A stretch of 64,000 nucleotides of DNA from assembly GCF_910592395.1 (NCBI RefSeq), contig NC_088310.1:10485501-10549500 (forward strand). The letters are read 5' to 3'. Made by a program: the position numbers and the translations under genes. Shown in pieces: positions 1 to 11,732 of this stretch (position 1 is its first letter; each line of letters begins with the position of its first letter). The notes beneath the pieces were generated by a model that searched no databases, had not been told where the DNA came from, and was given only the letters and a program-made list of their open reading frames with translations. This DNA is from Lineus longissimus (lineage: Eukaryota; Nemertea; Pilidiophora; Heteronemertea; Lineidae).

Positions 1-691
1 TGCATTCACTTTGGAAACGCATTTTAAAATAGATGTTACGACCTGTTAATGGGGCACGTCATCATCGCGTACATTTGGGAAAAACTCCCTAACGAGACCG
101 GAGCAGACGGCTGAAAGTAGTTTAATTATTGGCCACTAGGGTTCAGAATGTCGCTCACCCGAATTTTTCACGCAACTTTTGCTAAATAGAGCTAGTTCTA
201 GTTTGTAATTCATTTGACCAATATAACTTAGTCGTCAGTGTGGTTTTAAGCAGGAAAAACGTATTTGTTTTTCTTAAAGTGCCTTTTTTGGACGGGTGTG
301 TGCGATTGTTTTGTTTATGTCACGTGACCTCGACCATGTCGACACAAAATTGATATAAAACCACCTTTTCTGTCATTATTCATGACGGATATTTCTCTAA
401 TAAAAATATCAATATAATTGGCCAATTTCTTAGGCATATGTAGCGAATTCCCATGAAGATTTAAATTAGATGTTCTCGTAACCTGTTACAACTGGTCTGA
501 TTTATAATTCAGCGCTACAACTGGTCTGATTTATTTATTGAGCGCCATTTTGAAAAACCAAAAAAAATTGTTTGTTGGATATACAATATTTACTCTCTTT
601 ATTTCACTTCATTTACATTATATACTCCCGCACACACGTGTATCTTAAGAGCCCCTCCTAAAGGGGGTCTTAATATGTAAAGTCAAGGACT

Positions 692-905
692 TAGTGAGCC
701 CCCCTTTAGGTCGGGGGAGCTACCCCGAACCCCCCTACGAGCATATGTTAAGTGCAAGCTCTAACAACTACATCTGTTACAATGGGGGGACACCCCCCAA
801 ACCCCCCTCTGTCGACATAGGTTTTTACCAGTGCGTTGGGGGGAAGCTCCCCCCCCGCCGGAGGACAGTCAACTAGCCCTTCTGTGTCATACTGCTGGAG
901 GGGGG
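692..905. repeat. G/C-tract cassette, copy in tandem unit 1
   Basis: Alternating C and G tracts surround the core AAGTGCAAGCTCTAACAA. The order of landmarks is core, ACCCCCCAAACCCCCCT, GTCGACATAGG, TTTTTACCAGTGCGTTGG, then a C tract. The same order is found at 63085-63350 and, reverse complemented, at 45655-45870 and 55330-55600. Confidence 0.7.
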
Positions 906-1764
906 GGGTGCGATGGGACCATCCATATAGTTCCTTCCGACACATTTTTGTTTTGGTAATGTAATACATTGTGATTGTCCTTATTCACGGGAATCGGGCG
1001 TTTCCAGTGATATACGACACTTAAATGGATTGTCCTCATGTATTCACTTTGGAAACGCATTTTAAAATAGATGTTACGTCCTGTTAATGGGGCACGTCAT
1101 CATCGCGTACATTTGGGAAAAACTCCCTAACGAGACCGGAGCAGACAGCTGAAAGTAGTTTAATTATTGGCCGCTAGGGTGCAGAATGTACGCCGCTCAC
1201 CCGAATTTTTCACGCAACTATAGCTAAATAGAGCTAGTTCTAGTTTGTGATTCATTTTGATACTTCAGATTTGGGCAGTAGACCAATATAACTTAGTCGT
1301 CAGTGTGGTTTTAAGCAGGGAAAACGTATTTGTTTTTCTTAAAGTGCCTTTTTTGGACGGGTGTGTGCGATTGTTTTGTTTATGTCACGTGACCTCGACC
1401 ATGTCGACACAAAATTGAAATCAACCACCCTTTTCTGTCATTATTTAGGACGGATATTTCTCTAATAAAAATATGAATATAATTGGCCAATTTCTTAGGC
1501 ATATGTAGCGAATTCCCATGAAGATTTAAATTAGATGTTCTCGTAACCTGTTACAACTGGTCTGATTTATAATTCAGCGCTACAACTGGTCAGATTTATT
1601 TATTGAGCGCCATTTTGAAAAAACCAAAAAAAATTGTTTGTTGGATATACAATATAGTTACTCTCTTTATTTCTCTTCATTCATTTACATTATATACTCC
1701 CGCACACACGTGTATCTTAAGAGCCCCTCCTAAGAGGGGGGCTTAATATGTAAAGTCAAGGACT

Positions 1765-1990
1765 TAGTGAGCCCCCCTTTAGGTCGGGGGAGCTCCCCCG
1801 AACCCCCCTACGAGCATATGTTAAGTGCAAGCTCTAACAACTACAGCTGTTACAATAGGGGGACACCCCCCAAACCCCCCTCCGTCGACATAGGTTTTTA
1901 CCAGTGCGTTGGGGGGGAGCTCCCCCAACCCCCCCCCCCCCCCCCGGTGGACAGTCAACTAGCCCTTCTGTGTCATACTGCTGGAGGGGG
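1765..1990. repeat. G/C-tract cassette, copy in tandem unit 2
   Basis: Same landmarks as in unit 1 but with a longer C run around 1926-1946. The run-length difference is the main divergence between the two units here. That fits polymerase slippage, or assembly error in a homopolymer. Confidence 0.7.
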
Positions 1991-2830
1991 GTGCGATGGG
2001 ACCATCCATATAGTTCCTTCCGACACATTTTTGTTTTGGTAATGTAATACATTGTGATTGTCCTTATTCACGGGAATCGGGCGTTTCCAGTGATATACCA
2101 CACTCAAATGGATTGTCCTCATGCATTCACTTTGGAAACGCATTTTAAAATAGATGTTACGACCTGTTAATGGGGCACGTCATCATCGCGTAGATTTGGG
2201 AAAAACTCCCTAACGAGACCGGAGCAGACGGCTGAAAGTAGTTTAATTATTGGCCGCTAGGGTACAGAATGTACGTCGCGCACCCGAATTTTTCACGCAA
2301 CTATAGCTAAATAGAGCTAGTTCTAGTTTATGATTCAATTTGACACTTCAGATTTGGGCAGTAGACCAATATAACTTAGTCGTCAGTGTGGTTTTAAGCT
2401 GGAAAAACGTATTTGTTTTTCTTAAAGTGCCTTTTTTGGACGGGTGTGTGCGATTGTTTTGTTTTTATGTCACGTGACCTCGACCATGTCGACACAAAAT
2501 TGAAATAAACCACCCTTTTCTGTCATTATTTAGGACGGATATTTCTCTAATAAAAAATATTAATATAATTGGCCAATTTCTTAGGTATATGTAGCGAATT
2601 CCCATGAAGATTTAAATTAGATGTTCTCGTAACCTGTTACAACTGGTCTGATTTATAATTCAGCGCTACAACTGGTCTGATTTATTTATTCAGCGCCATT
2701 TTGAAAAACCAAAAAAAATTGTTTGTTGGATATACAATATAGTTATTCTCTTTATTTCTCTTCATTCCTTTACATTATATACTCCCGCACACACGTGTAT
2801 CTTAAGAGCCCCTCCTAAGAGGGGGGCTTA

Positions 2831-4880
2831 TTAGTGGTTTCTCTAACTTTTTCCTGATTTTTCCGACATTGTCCGAATTTTCTCCAACTTTGCCAAAAAG
2901 GTCGGATTTTCAGAAAAGATGTAAAAAATAATACTAGAGCTTCCTCAATCTGGCAATTAAAGATCAAAGGCCTTAGTGTAAGAATAAGTAGATTATAGCC
3001 ACACTGCTTTTCATTACAATTTAAAACGACCCAGAAACTTCTGAGCCGATATTAGGACGTATATGACTACTATGGGCCCATTTATGCTTGGCTGGCCATT
3101 CCCATGGTTAGAAGAGCGATTCAAGACATGCGACGTGGTTGTGAACTACTGTTTCCAAAGAGGTGGAGCGGGTCATGTTAAAGGTGTTGGCACTTAATAA
3201 ACTGATAATCTAGTAAGACATGTAATTCATGTACGTATTCAAAATGCACCAGGGATACGCCTACATAGAGTCGGAGTGTCACGTAGTATTGCGTCGTGAT
3301 TGAAATGAACATGTCGTGTTGGATTTTTCTATCCCTGATTGTCGAATGAAGGTCTCTTAATTCTGTTATTTTCGTTTGAAAAGAATTAATTTAAATCAAC
3401 ATAATTATCCTTGTCAACATAATCATAGAAATTTGCCGAAATATCGCGCGTTTGTATGGCGACCTGTAATTGGCCACAAGGCACTGGTGGAGTTCAATCC
3501 GCATTCATGTTACAATATTGAGCCCCCTGAAGGGCTCTAACGACATTAACAAATAAAAAAAGACCGTACTCAAAAAAACATATACCGAGAACCTTTCCAA
3601 ATCATTCCACCCTTGTACTCGAGAGGAAAGAAAAATTCCGGCACTCAAAATCAAATTGTGAAAGAAAAATATACGGTTGATCAACTAAAGAAAACTGTAG
3701 GCATTTAGATGTTAACTCTTTGCATCGCGCTATTGGTACAATGTAGATAAAAAATACTCCATTGATGAGAAAAAAGGCCCCAAAGCGCAAAAAAATTGAA
3801 AAATGTCCGAGCTGTCCACCATTTTGGACGTACTCAACTCTCCTCACGCAAGACCAGAACCCAATTTATCCATGACGTCGTTTTGCCGCTGCTTAAATTG
3901 CCGCGATGTTTGCCGAAACATTGGCTTTCCAACATGGATGCCAATGCTGGCAGGGAGAATATGCTTGAATATCAATTGAATATCATCAAATTTCGTCACT
4001 GTGCGGGTTTGGAGAATGCATTGCACTGGGCAGCTCTAAATTGCGGAGTCGAAAGCCTACTTCTTGGTCTTTCTCCAATTCACTGAAACTAGCCAGATTC
4101 CAAAGCAAACTGACGTTGACAATGATATATGACTAAAATTTGTTGCAAAACATTTGACACCAAAGTTTCTACGCTTGTTATCACATCATCATATTTTTTT
4201 AAATTTTGCAATACGAGAAGAGCAAGGTGACACACGAACGAGACCAAAAGAGGACATGTGAATCGTGAATCGTGAAACGTGAAGACCACGTTTAACAGTG
4301 ACAATGAACACTCTGTATAAACCTCAGTTTTTTTGGTAAAATGGTTTTGAGATCGTGAACAACCTCTTAAGTCAATTTTTTTTCACTTTCTTTGAGAAGG
4401 GTGTCGCAGCAACTTTCATGTGTAATTTCATTGTAAAATATTATTTCTCCCACTTTTGGGGGTTTAGAGCGAGACAAAAGAAAATAATTTGGTCAAATTC
4501 AATCCATTATTTACCATAATTAATGACTTAGACCATGGTGCCATCCATGCAAGTATGAAAAAATTCACCATGGTAGTTTTGCATACAATCACAATCCAAG
4601 GGATGGATCCTTAAGCAATCATCCCCTTTAATCGTATTACCTTGTACGCCTATGTTTTTATGCGATATGGATTTTGACTTCCAAGTTTGATCGAGCGTGC
4701 AAACGTTTTACCAACATAATATACCGGACCATTTCATGTTGAAGTGATGAATATTCTGCAATTCAATTTGTTATCTTCTTGTAGACACATGCTAAATACT
4801 TTCGAAACAGATGTGAAAATGTTTCTACTGATATCTGAAGCAAATTTGCATTGATAACGTGACATACACACTAATACCAT
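2831..4880. other. No recognisable gene; AT-rich intergenic DNA
   Basis: I see no splice-supported exons, TIRs or tandem repeats apart from the small frame at 3803-3979 described separately. Open frames here are short and unsupported. Confidence 0.5.
3803..3979 (+). CDS. Small ORF with a CxC-x2-C-x3-C motif, doubtful
   Basis: A 58-codon frame starts at an ATG preceded by an A-rich stretch (AAAAATGTC) and ends at TGA. The product has a polar N-terminus followed by a cysteine cluster, CRCLNCRDVC, at about residues 32-41. Similar C-R-C-x-x-C clusters occur in transposon-associated P2X7-tail-like domains, but this frame is too short to assign. It may be a remnant exon or chance. A longer alternative frame on the same strand has no good ATG. 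Confidence 0.22.
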   Translation: MSELSTILDVLNSPHARPEPNLSMTSFCRCLNCRDVCRNIGFPTWMPMLAGRICLNIN

Positions 4881-4888
4881 ACTAAATC

Positions 4889-5901
4889 AGTTTATGCCTG
4901 TTTCGCCTTTTCCTGTTTCGCCTATTCCTGTTTCGCCTATTCCTGTTCCGCCTATTCCTGTTTGGCCTATTCCTGTTTGGCCTATTTCCTGTTTGGCCTA
5001 TTTCCTGTTTGGCCTATTCCTGTTTGGCCTACTTCCTGTTTCGCCTACTTTCCAGTACCCCTACAATAAATCGACTCTCCCAGGGGGAACCTTAGGGATG
5101 CATGTCCATTTTATGGGGAAATGTGAGGGGACAATTGGATGATGTTAACGATGTGATGACAATTTGACTAATCAAATGCCATCAACTTTATTAACAAACC
5201 ATGCCATGACCGTTTTGAAAGAGTCACCTTGAAAGCGGGGACATTCCGGGACTTATTTGACCATATGACCATACTGACACATAGTGAAAACTAATAGAAT
5301 TAAGTAGCAGTCGCTTATTTTAAAAAAACAGGAATTCGATAAAAATACATAATACTGTACATTCTCATAATTATTTGATCAAAATCAGCTGTAAAACCCA
5401 TGTCATAGTAAAGAACAATGTAGCTGTAGGTATTCTTTCTATTACGAAGCCAGTTACTGACTAAGACAAAAGAAAGAGAAACCACAATATAAAATGCAGG
5501 CCTAAGAAACCTTTCTTAAATCTAATGAAAGGGTAAAACTTTCTTACTATTTTATTTCTTGCCTTTGAAAATAAGCTGAAACATAAGCCGATATAAGCTA
5601 TGTATAATTTTCCAAAGTTATTCCGAATAATACTGAAATAATTGACATGTCGCTGAATCCATTATTTCAGACTTTATTCTTAATGATAGACTTTAACACT
5701 ATAGTAAGGGACGGTTCATATTCCTACGTCTGTGGGGAGGTTAGCAATTCATTTGAATAGGCGAAACAGGAATAGGCGAAACAGGAATTAGGCGAAACAG
5801 GAAGTAGGCCAATCAGGAATAGGCGAATAAGGAATTAGGCGAAACAGGATTAGGCGGAGCAGGAATAGGCGGAACAGGAATAGGCGAAACAGGAATACAC
5901 C
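4889..5901. mobile_element. Non-autonomous TIR element with inverted 15-bp arrays (hAT-like TSD)
   Basis: Flanking 8-bp direct repeats ACTAAATC lie at 4881-4888 and 5902-5909. The ends are inverted: AGTTTATGCCTGTTTCGCC at the left and the complement of GGTGTATTCCTGTTTCGCC at the right. Inside each end is an array of a degenerate ~15-bp motif, CTGTTTCGCCTATTC. It reads forward at 4897-5050 and reverse at 5755-5895, so the arrays face each other across ~700 bp of AT-rich DNA. No transposase frame exists. An 8-bp duplication is typical of hAT elements, but the class is my inference. Confidence 0.8.
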
Positions 5902-5909
5902 ACTAAATC

Positions 5910-8815
5910 TACAGAAATCACTAGAAACAAAAAACGCTTTGAATATACGCTTGCAAAATACGTGTACATGTTAAATCTTGTTTATTATAGAACTTCAGTT
6001 GTTAGATTCGATCAAATAGATTTTCGTGTGCGAAAGTATTCTGCTGACGATAGCTATTACGGGTCAGGCTTCTACTGGGCATGACTATATCAAAGACGTC
6101 AAGATCATTATCGCGGGTTCTTGATGACAATGCTGTGAGAGAAGACTTCTTTATATTTACAGTAGCTGTTTCCTTTGTACGGATAGTGCTATACAATTAC
6201 ATTGTACAGTATCAATAACTGGTAAACTAATTTCAGCACAATTATACTATAAATAAAGATTTTTTACATTGTTTTCATCCAAGTTTATTTAAAATGTTTG
6301 GTAAGATGGAGGCGCCTTCTCCATCCATCATGACAATAACAGATATTTCACCGGCTTTGCAACAGATGCATCATCACTTCTCTTAACCAGATGTTGATTA
6401 GATAAAAACACTTTCACCATTCAGCATACACGGCAGCCGTAAGTACTTTGAAGTACACGTATCATCATTTCGTCGTACATTTGTAAATGTATATTATTTC
6501 GACGTATTCTTTCGTCATCCGTCACAGATAAAAATAACCCTATCTCGCCGTAAGTGTTTACAAGGGTTGTTTCTATTGTAGCGTAGTTATTGGCAGCAAT
6601 TTTGTAAGTGCGTCAGTTTTACAAGTCATTGTAGACCCTTGATCGACCAACGTCATCATACTGGATAATGGCGGCATGATTCTCGTCTGTTTGAACTTGA
6701 ATTCGGCCACGGGAAAAGTCCAAACTAACGTGCGCCGCACACGATGCCCTTATGTTGTACAAAATTTTGGTACGATTTTTCGTTAAATTATAATGGAAGA
6801 AAGTATCGCGTTTCCCGCCCTAAACGATCAAATTTATCTCTCGGGCAATATACTCTATCTAGACTCATCGATCCAAGACCGTTTTTGAATATGAAAGCCA
6901 AGCCCCATGTCATAATTTTGTATCTTGTGCGCTGATCAGAACGCTGCTTTAAAAATTGTGGATTTTTCATGAATGAGTCATATATTTATTCTCGCCTCCG
7001 ATCCAGTCTTGGCATGCTGCCAGTATACACTTTCGACACAGCATTTTTGAACGTAGAAGACCAGAAGCGAGGTTGTTTAGATCGTGATCAAAGTTCGCTC
7101 TTGTTACAGGCCTTCTGAATGGTTAATATCGGCGGTAGCGTGCGATCTAGTGAGGAATAACAGAACCAACTTATACTGGCAAATTGCGTCAAGGGTTGGT
7201 GTAACGGAGTCTGGGTCAGCAGACCGGAGTGGATCCAAGGCTTGAGGGTCAATATGGTTCAGCGCCGGAAAGTCGCCGACAAAAGCCTCCATAGATATTA
7301 TGGGCATTGTTGTTCGATGCCAATTCAACCTTGTTCAGTCTGGTTGGACAATGGGTAAGCGTCATCACGGATTTGTCGAATAGTTATGTCATCATGTTCT
7401 ACTCCTTCGCGTTTGCGTCAATTTCATAGGGGTTTAGAATGGCAGGTCAACGAGGACTTCACTTTATTATAGTTGTTTTACTGGTGATTGCTCACCTTTA
7501 GACCTTGTACTATAGAAATTGATCGATCGCACCACAACCACTGTATGACGTAAGGTGGTTGGTCCAAGTGATCAGTTATTTCTCAATGACAACCATTGTC
7601 CATCAGCTTCGAATTCTACAAATTGAAAATACCGACAGGTTTAAGCTATACAGTGGTTGGCATTAGGACAGTGACCGTCCATTAACTTATCATAACCTGA
7701 AAACGAACAAGTGTGAGCCAAATAGTACACTTGTAACTACAATAATCTGGGAAAGGGCACATTGTAGATCTTCCGTAATTTTCTGGATTGTCTTTGATCA
7801 ATCTGAAATACCCGTGATTAATCCGTGATCTTCCTAAAACAGGAAACCATCTAAATTCTATCAGCTCCACTGCAGGGCAATTAGTGGAACTACTAACTGC
7901 TAATGAGGCATATACATTTAAGAAAGTAGGCATTCGAATGGCCAAACTCTTTGAGGACCAGTCGTGTGTCATGCTAGAATGCTGTCTCTTGGATTAAGGG
8001 AAAATCCAACATGGCGAAAGAACGGGGGTGTTGGCATAAAACCAGGACTTTGCCTTCAAAACCTGAAACAAATATAGCAGGTAATGTTATGTTTTATATT
8101 GTTAACGCTATCGACAATTCATTCGAATTCGATCATCATTTTGAAAAAGATTGACAACGTTGGCCGAGTTGTGTAGACCCTTTGCACGTTAAGCTTCATG
8201 TCGAATGTCTACCGCTGTGTCGAAACTTGCTGGACGGCTAGTGCTGCCGTCATGGCATTGGAGTGAGATGTCGAAATAAGAGTAGGACCCAGCAGAAAAT
8301 GCAATGCACTATCAGCGCACAATGGGGTTAAAACTTTGTAAATTGGACTATTTATGGTAAGATTTATTTGGTATAGCATTTTATTGTACACGAATTAGCC
8401 AGGACAAAACGTATTTGTGGGTTTATCCGGCCACCACGACCAACTTGTCTAACATGCAGGTTATTGAATATACACATTCCAGGTACAAGTTATGAAAGGC
8501 CTGATTAGGGTTACATGCTCATGGAAATCGTCCAAGGCGTACATTGTAATGGTTATCCCATGGTGATGTCACTTTATAGAAATGACATGACATTCATTAA
8601 CCCTCGCCTGCGATTAACGGACCTACAAGGAAACAGCTTCTGATTTCAACCAAAACAATTTTAATGCCTCTTTAGTCAAACGACAACTCAAAATGCATGG
8701 ACCCTTCGCAAGTAGTACAAAAACCTGAAATCACTCAATATCGTCATTCATATCCAAGGATCATCCCATCTTCACTACCTTCATCGTCTATGGTAGGCCG
8801 TAGTGGACATAAATG
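5910..8815. other. No recognisable gene; unassigned intergenic DNA
   Basis: No long frame, tandem repeat or TIR pair was found. A minus-strand frame with an in-frame ATG near 7289 reads 62 codons down to 7104 and is somewhat GC-richer than its surroundings. I could not attach convincing splice sites or a family to it, so it is not called as a gene. Confidence 0.4.
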
Positions 8816-8819
8816 CCGA

Positions 8820-9330
8820 TTTATGTTCTAGAACATAATTATTAGTGTTCTAGAATATGATTTGATCAATAGGAGAACAGGAATATTGTTCTAGATCGTA
8901 ATCAACCAATCATTGACCAGGAATAATGGTCTAGATTCCTGGCCAGTGCTTGGTCGATTAATGGTCTAGAACAGATTCCTGTACTGTGATTGGCTGATTT
9001 ATGTTCACGTGACACCTGCCAGTGATCACGTGACCCCTGCCAGTGATCATGTGACCTCAGACGATGAACATGAGGCTGATCCACGATTCTCGACACAAGG
9101 TCGCGAACACCATCCGGAGAACCGGATGTGTTCCTCCGAAGATCTCTCAAGAGATCCTCAAAATTGCTGAAATTAAAAAAATTGTCCAGTTCGTCTGCTC
9201 GATTTGATGCCATGATGCAGAACAAAATCGCCAACTTCGAAAAAGTGCGGGAGTGGAGAAAAGTAGATTATATGACATCAGCAGTTTAAGTGGTCACGTG
9301 CGTTCTGGCAGGAGTCACGTGAGTGCTGTG
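8820..9330. promoter_or_regulatory. Promoter-like patch: TTCTAGAA and CACGTGA clusters
   Basis: Between 8826 and 8965 the core TCTAGA recurs at least five times, two copies as the perfect or near-perfect palindrome GTTCTAGAAC. TTCnnGAA is also the tail-to-tail heat-shock-factor half-site arrangement. At 9003-9058 a ~22-bp unit with CACGTGACnCCTGCCAGTGAT repeats 2.5 times. GTCACGTGCG and GTCACGTGAG occur again at 9291-9320 on the other side of a possible first exon. Symmetric E-box clusters look regulatory. No transcription start can be shown from sequence alone. Confidence 0.4.
9056..9213 (-). CDS. Possible first coding exon, unknown protein
   Basis: On the minus strand an ATG at 9213 in the context GCATCATGGC opens a frame rich in Asp, Asn, Phe and Arg (begins MASNRADELDNFF). 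It runs to a GT at 9055-9054 and stays open to 8902. Its position between CACGTGA clusters is promoter-proximal. The donor GTCACA is weak and I found no matching downstream exon, so this could equally be chance. Confidence 0.22.
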
Positions 9331-9787
9331 GTCGTTAAAATTCGGAAGGAAAAAAATCCTGCCGTGTCTTTCGTTCTGACCAAAAAAATATTTGAAACAT
9401 GCCAATGAATTATTATGAAGGAAAAAAATACACGGATCGGAATCTTTAACTTGTTGTTGTCAAATTTCGGTCCTGAGATAAATTTTTATACAGTTTCGCA
9501 ATTTGTAGCGTGATTCAACCTTAGCATTTCGATTGCATTTATTTTTGATGAACAGAACTGTCATTCCATGGTTTCAACATTGTAGGGCACAACCATGGCC
9601 AAGGTGTACCATTTTCAACAATAAAAATTATGGACACATGCTTCTGTTTAATTGACGTTAGCGCCACCTCATGGATTACCCGAAAGTGTGAATTGTGCAG
9701 CCCATATATTTGACCGTAACTAAGGGCAGAATGGCCTGCCCATGAAATTTCTGGCTGTTTTTCAATAAGGAGGTGTCTCTTAACAAT
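9331..9787. other. No feature seen
   Basis: AT-rich DNA with no frame over 60 codons and no repeat recognised before the LINE target duplication at 9788. Confidence 0.4.
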
Positions 9788-10508
9788 AAATATGGGTAAG
9801 TTGAATTATTCCAACAAATATATTCCTATACCAAGCAAAACTTGCAAATACAACAAACTGCTCCTTTTGCACAATATACACTGAAACTATAGAACATTTA
9901 TTCTGGGACTGTCAAAAATCTAAAAATATATGGCTTCAAATGGGAGATTTCTTAAAACAAAAACAAATAACTTACAACTTCAATAAAACCAATGTTCTGC
10001 TGGGAGATATAAAGGGGTCATGTCTTATTGAACAGCTAAAATTAATCATAAAAGAATTCATTTACACATCAAAACTAAAGGAAGAGGACTTAAATTTTTA
10101 AAAACTACAAAACATCATCAAATACAAAGCTAATATAGAAAAGAATTACACAAACCCCAATGAACATTACCAAAAATGGAAAAATATCGTTTAACAAATA
10201 GAGCCCAACCCCTTACAATCAATAATAAAAAAAAACAACAAACAAACATGTTCCATGCACCTGCACCTCTGCACATGCACCAATAGTGCACTTTTATATT
10301 TCAAAACTTTCCCTATGTATAATTAAGGACTTTAAAGAATACTAACGATCCTTTACCCTTTCCATACTCGGCCTCCACAAAAAGGTTTTTTTTCCGTGAA
10401 ATGTAAATATAGAAAAAAAGAAAAATGTATAATGTAAAATTTAAAATGTAAAAAAAGAAAGTACTAGGGAAATAAAAATATATATTTCAAAAAAAATATG
10501 GGTAAGTT
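9788..10508 (+). mobile_element. 5'-truncated L1/Tx1-type LINE with 15-bp target-site duplication
   Basis: The 15-bp string AAATATGGGTAAGTT occurs at 9788-9802 and 10494-10508 and brackets the insert (9803-10493). The insert opens inside the ORF2 C-terminus. The frame through 9860-10100 reads a CSFC...ETIEHLFWDC zinc-knuckle-like motif followed by a W, typical of the end of L1/Tx1 ORF2. A stop follows near 10100, then an A-rich 3' UTR and a short A/T tail. Target-primed reverse transcription with 5' truncation explains all of this. The coding part is short and dead. Confidence 0.88.
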
Positions 10509-11090
10509 CCTTGGGCTACGTACTCTGCAAGGAGAAAGAGGGTCCCGGATTATGGATGATGGGCGACCACACCCATTTCTGAACTATGCCAATTTCATGC
10601 AAAATCACTCCCCATGAAAAAAACTCAAGGTAGGATGCAGCTTTGATACCTTAACTTTTGATAAAAAGAACAAAATCCATGGGTAATTAATAGAGAATGT
10701 CATATCTAACCCATTTAGACCATGGTTTTACCGTGTATTAGCATAGAAATGTACATTATACACAGGTAATATGCAGCTCATCCAGTTTATGCACACTATG
10801 AGTTGTCCGACTTCACGAACTCTTTTCAGGATAAACACTTGTGCAGACCTTGTCTAGCTACTAAAGCATGCTTTAAATATCAAATAACATGAGTCAGAAG
10901 AAGAATCACAACTCTCCAATGCGACCCCTTGTCCCAATGTAAAGGTGTCAAGTCCACATACATCAATCCAATGTCAAAGTTCAATGCACCAAAGCTTATA
11001 AAAATGCTGTTGATAGAATATGTCATTTTCAATTGGAAAGAGAGTTGAGCAATGCCATGTCCTTTGTGTCTTCGGCTGCTTGGCCTGGTT
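10509..11090. other. No feature seen
   Basis: Unassigned non-coding DNA between the LINE insertion and the inverted repeat at 11.1 kb. No supported exon. Confidence 0.4.
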
Positions 11091-11100
11091 ATTTAACCAA

Positions 11101-11732
11101 GCAAATAATACTGGAAACTGGCCATGGTAGTTCTTCACTGACTGTCATTTTCTGCCGAATAAACATCTTGACAGCCTGCCGTACTTCATCACTAGGAAAG
11201 ACGCCACCACAGTCTGCTTCTTCTCATCAGCTTCTGTTATCTCCAAGAAAAAGAAGACTGGGTAAAGGGCTACGTAAACTCTACAAAGTGGCTACATCAG
11301 GTAATTATTTCCACTTTCTCTTGAATTGGACTTTACATCTCATTCCAAAAAAGGACATTCTTCTCTTTTCTCCAATCTCGAAAACTGCTGTTACCTGATG
11401 CTGATGAAAAGAAGCAGACTGTGGGGGCGTCTGTCCTAGAAAAGTGTGTACCGCAGGCCGCCAATTTGTTTATTTGGCCGAAAACGACAGTCAGTGAGAA
11501 ACACCCAGTTTCAAGTATTCTCTGCTTCGTAAAAACAACCAGTTCCCAACAACCGAGGCCAGCTACCATTTGATTCGAAGGACATGGCATAGGTCAGCTC
11601 TCGTATCAAATGAAACTGATTTATTCTATGAACCGCATTTTAATAAAACGTTTTGTACCGAACTTTTGGAAGTCGGTTAAACGTGGACTGTTGAGAAGAA
11701 GCAGACTGGTGGCGTCTTTCCAAGAAAAGTGT
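11101..11732. repeat. Fold-back inverted repeat with a third partial arm
   Basis: The arm at about 11101-11234 (GCAAATAATACTGGAAACTG through CTTCTTCTCATCAGC) reappears reverse complemented at about 11401-11530, separated by ~165 bp. A shorter third copy in the second-arm orientation is at 11692-11732 (GAAGAAGCAGACTGGTGGCG). Frames of 121 and 85 codons on opposite strands are mirror products of these arms, not genes. The arms are perhaps 75-80% alike by eye, so this is an older hairpin or MITE-like element. Confidence 0.7.

Larger units (their letters stand above)
1..2830. repeat. Tandem array, three copies of a ~1.05-kb unit
   Basis: The block starting CATTCACTTTGGAAACGC recurs at about 1, 1039 and 2122, so the units run 1-1038, 1039-2121 and 2122-2830. 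The third unit stops after the GCCCCTCCTAAGAGGGGGGC block. Copies are nearly identical apart from small indels and variable poly-C/poly-G tracts. Each full unit carries a G/C-tract cassette (692-905 and 1765-1990) with the core AAGTGCAAGCTCTA. Short frames of 60-90 codons inside the unit repeat between copies only because the DNA repeats, and nothing supports coding. The array begins before the window, so copy number is unknown. It is a satellite-like or locally duplicated element. Confidence 0.93.

Noticed and set aside
11033-11590. 121-codon + and 85-codon minus frames as a gene pair
   Set aside because: They are mirror translations of a fold-back inverted repeat.
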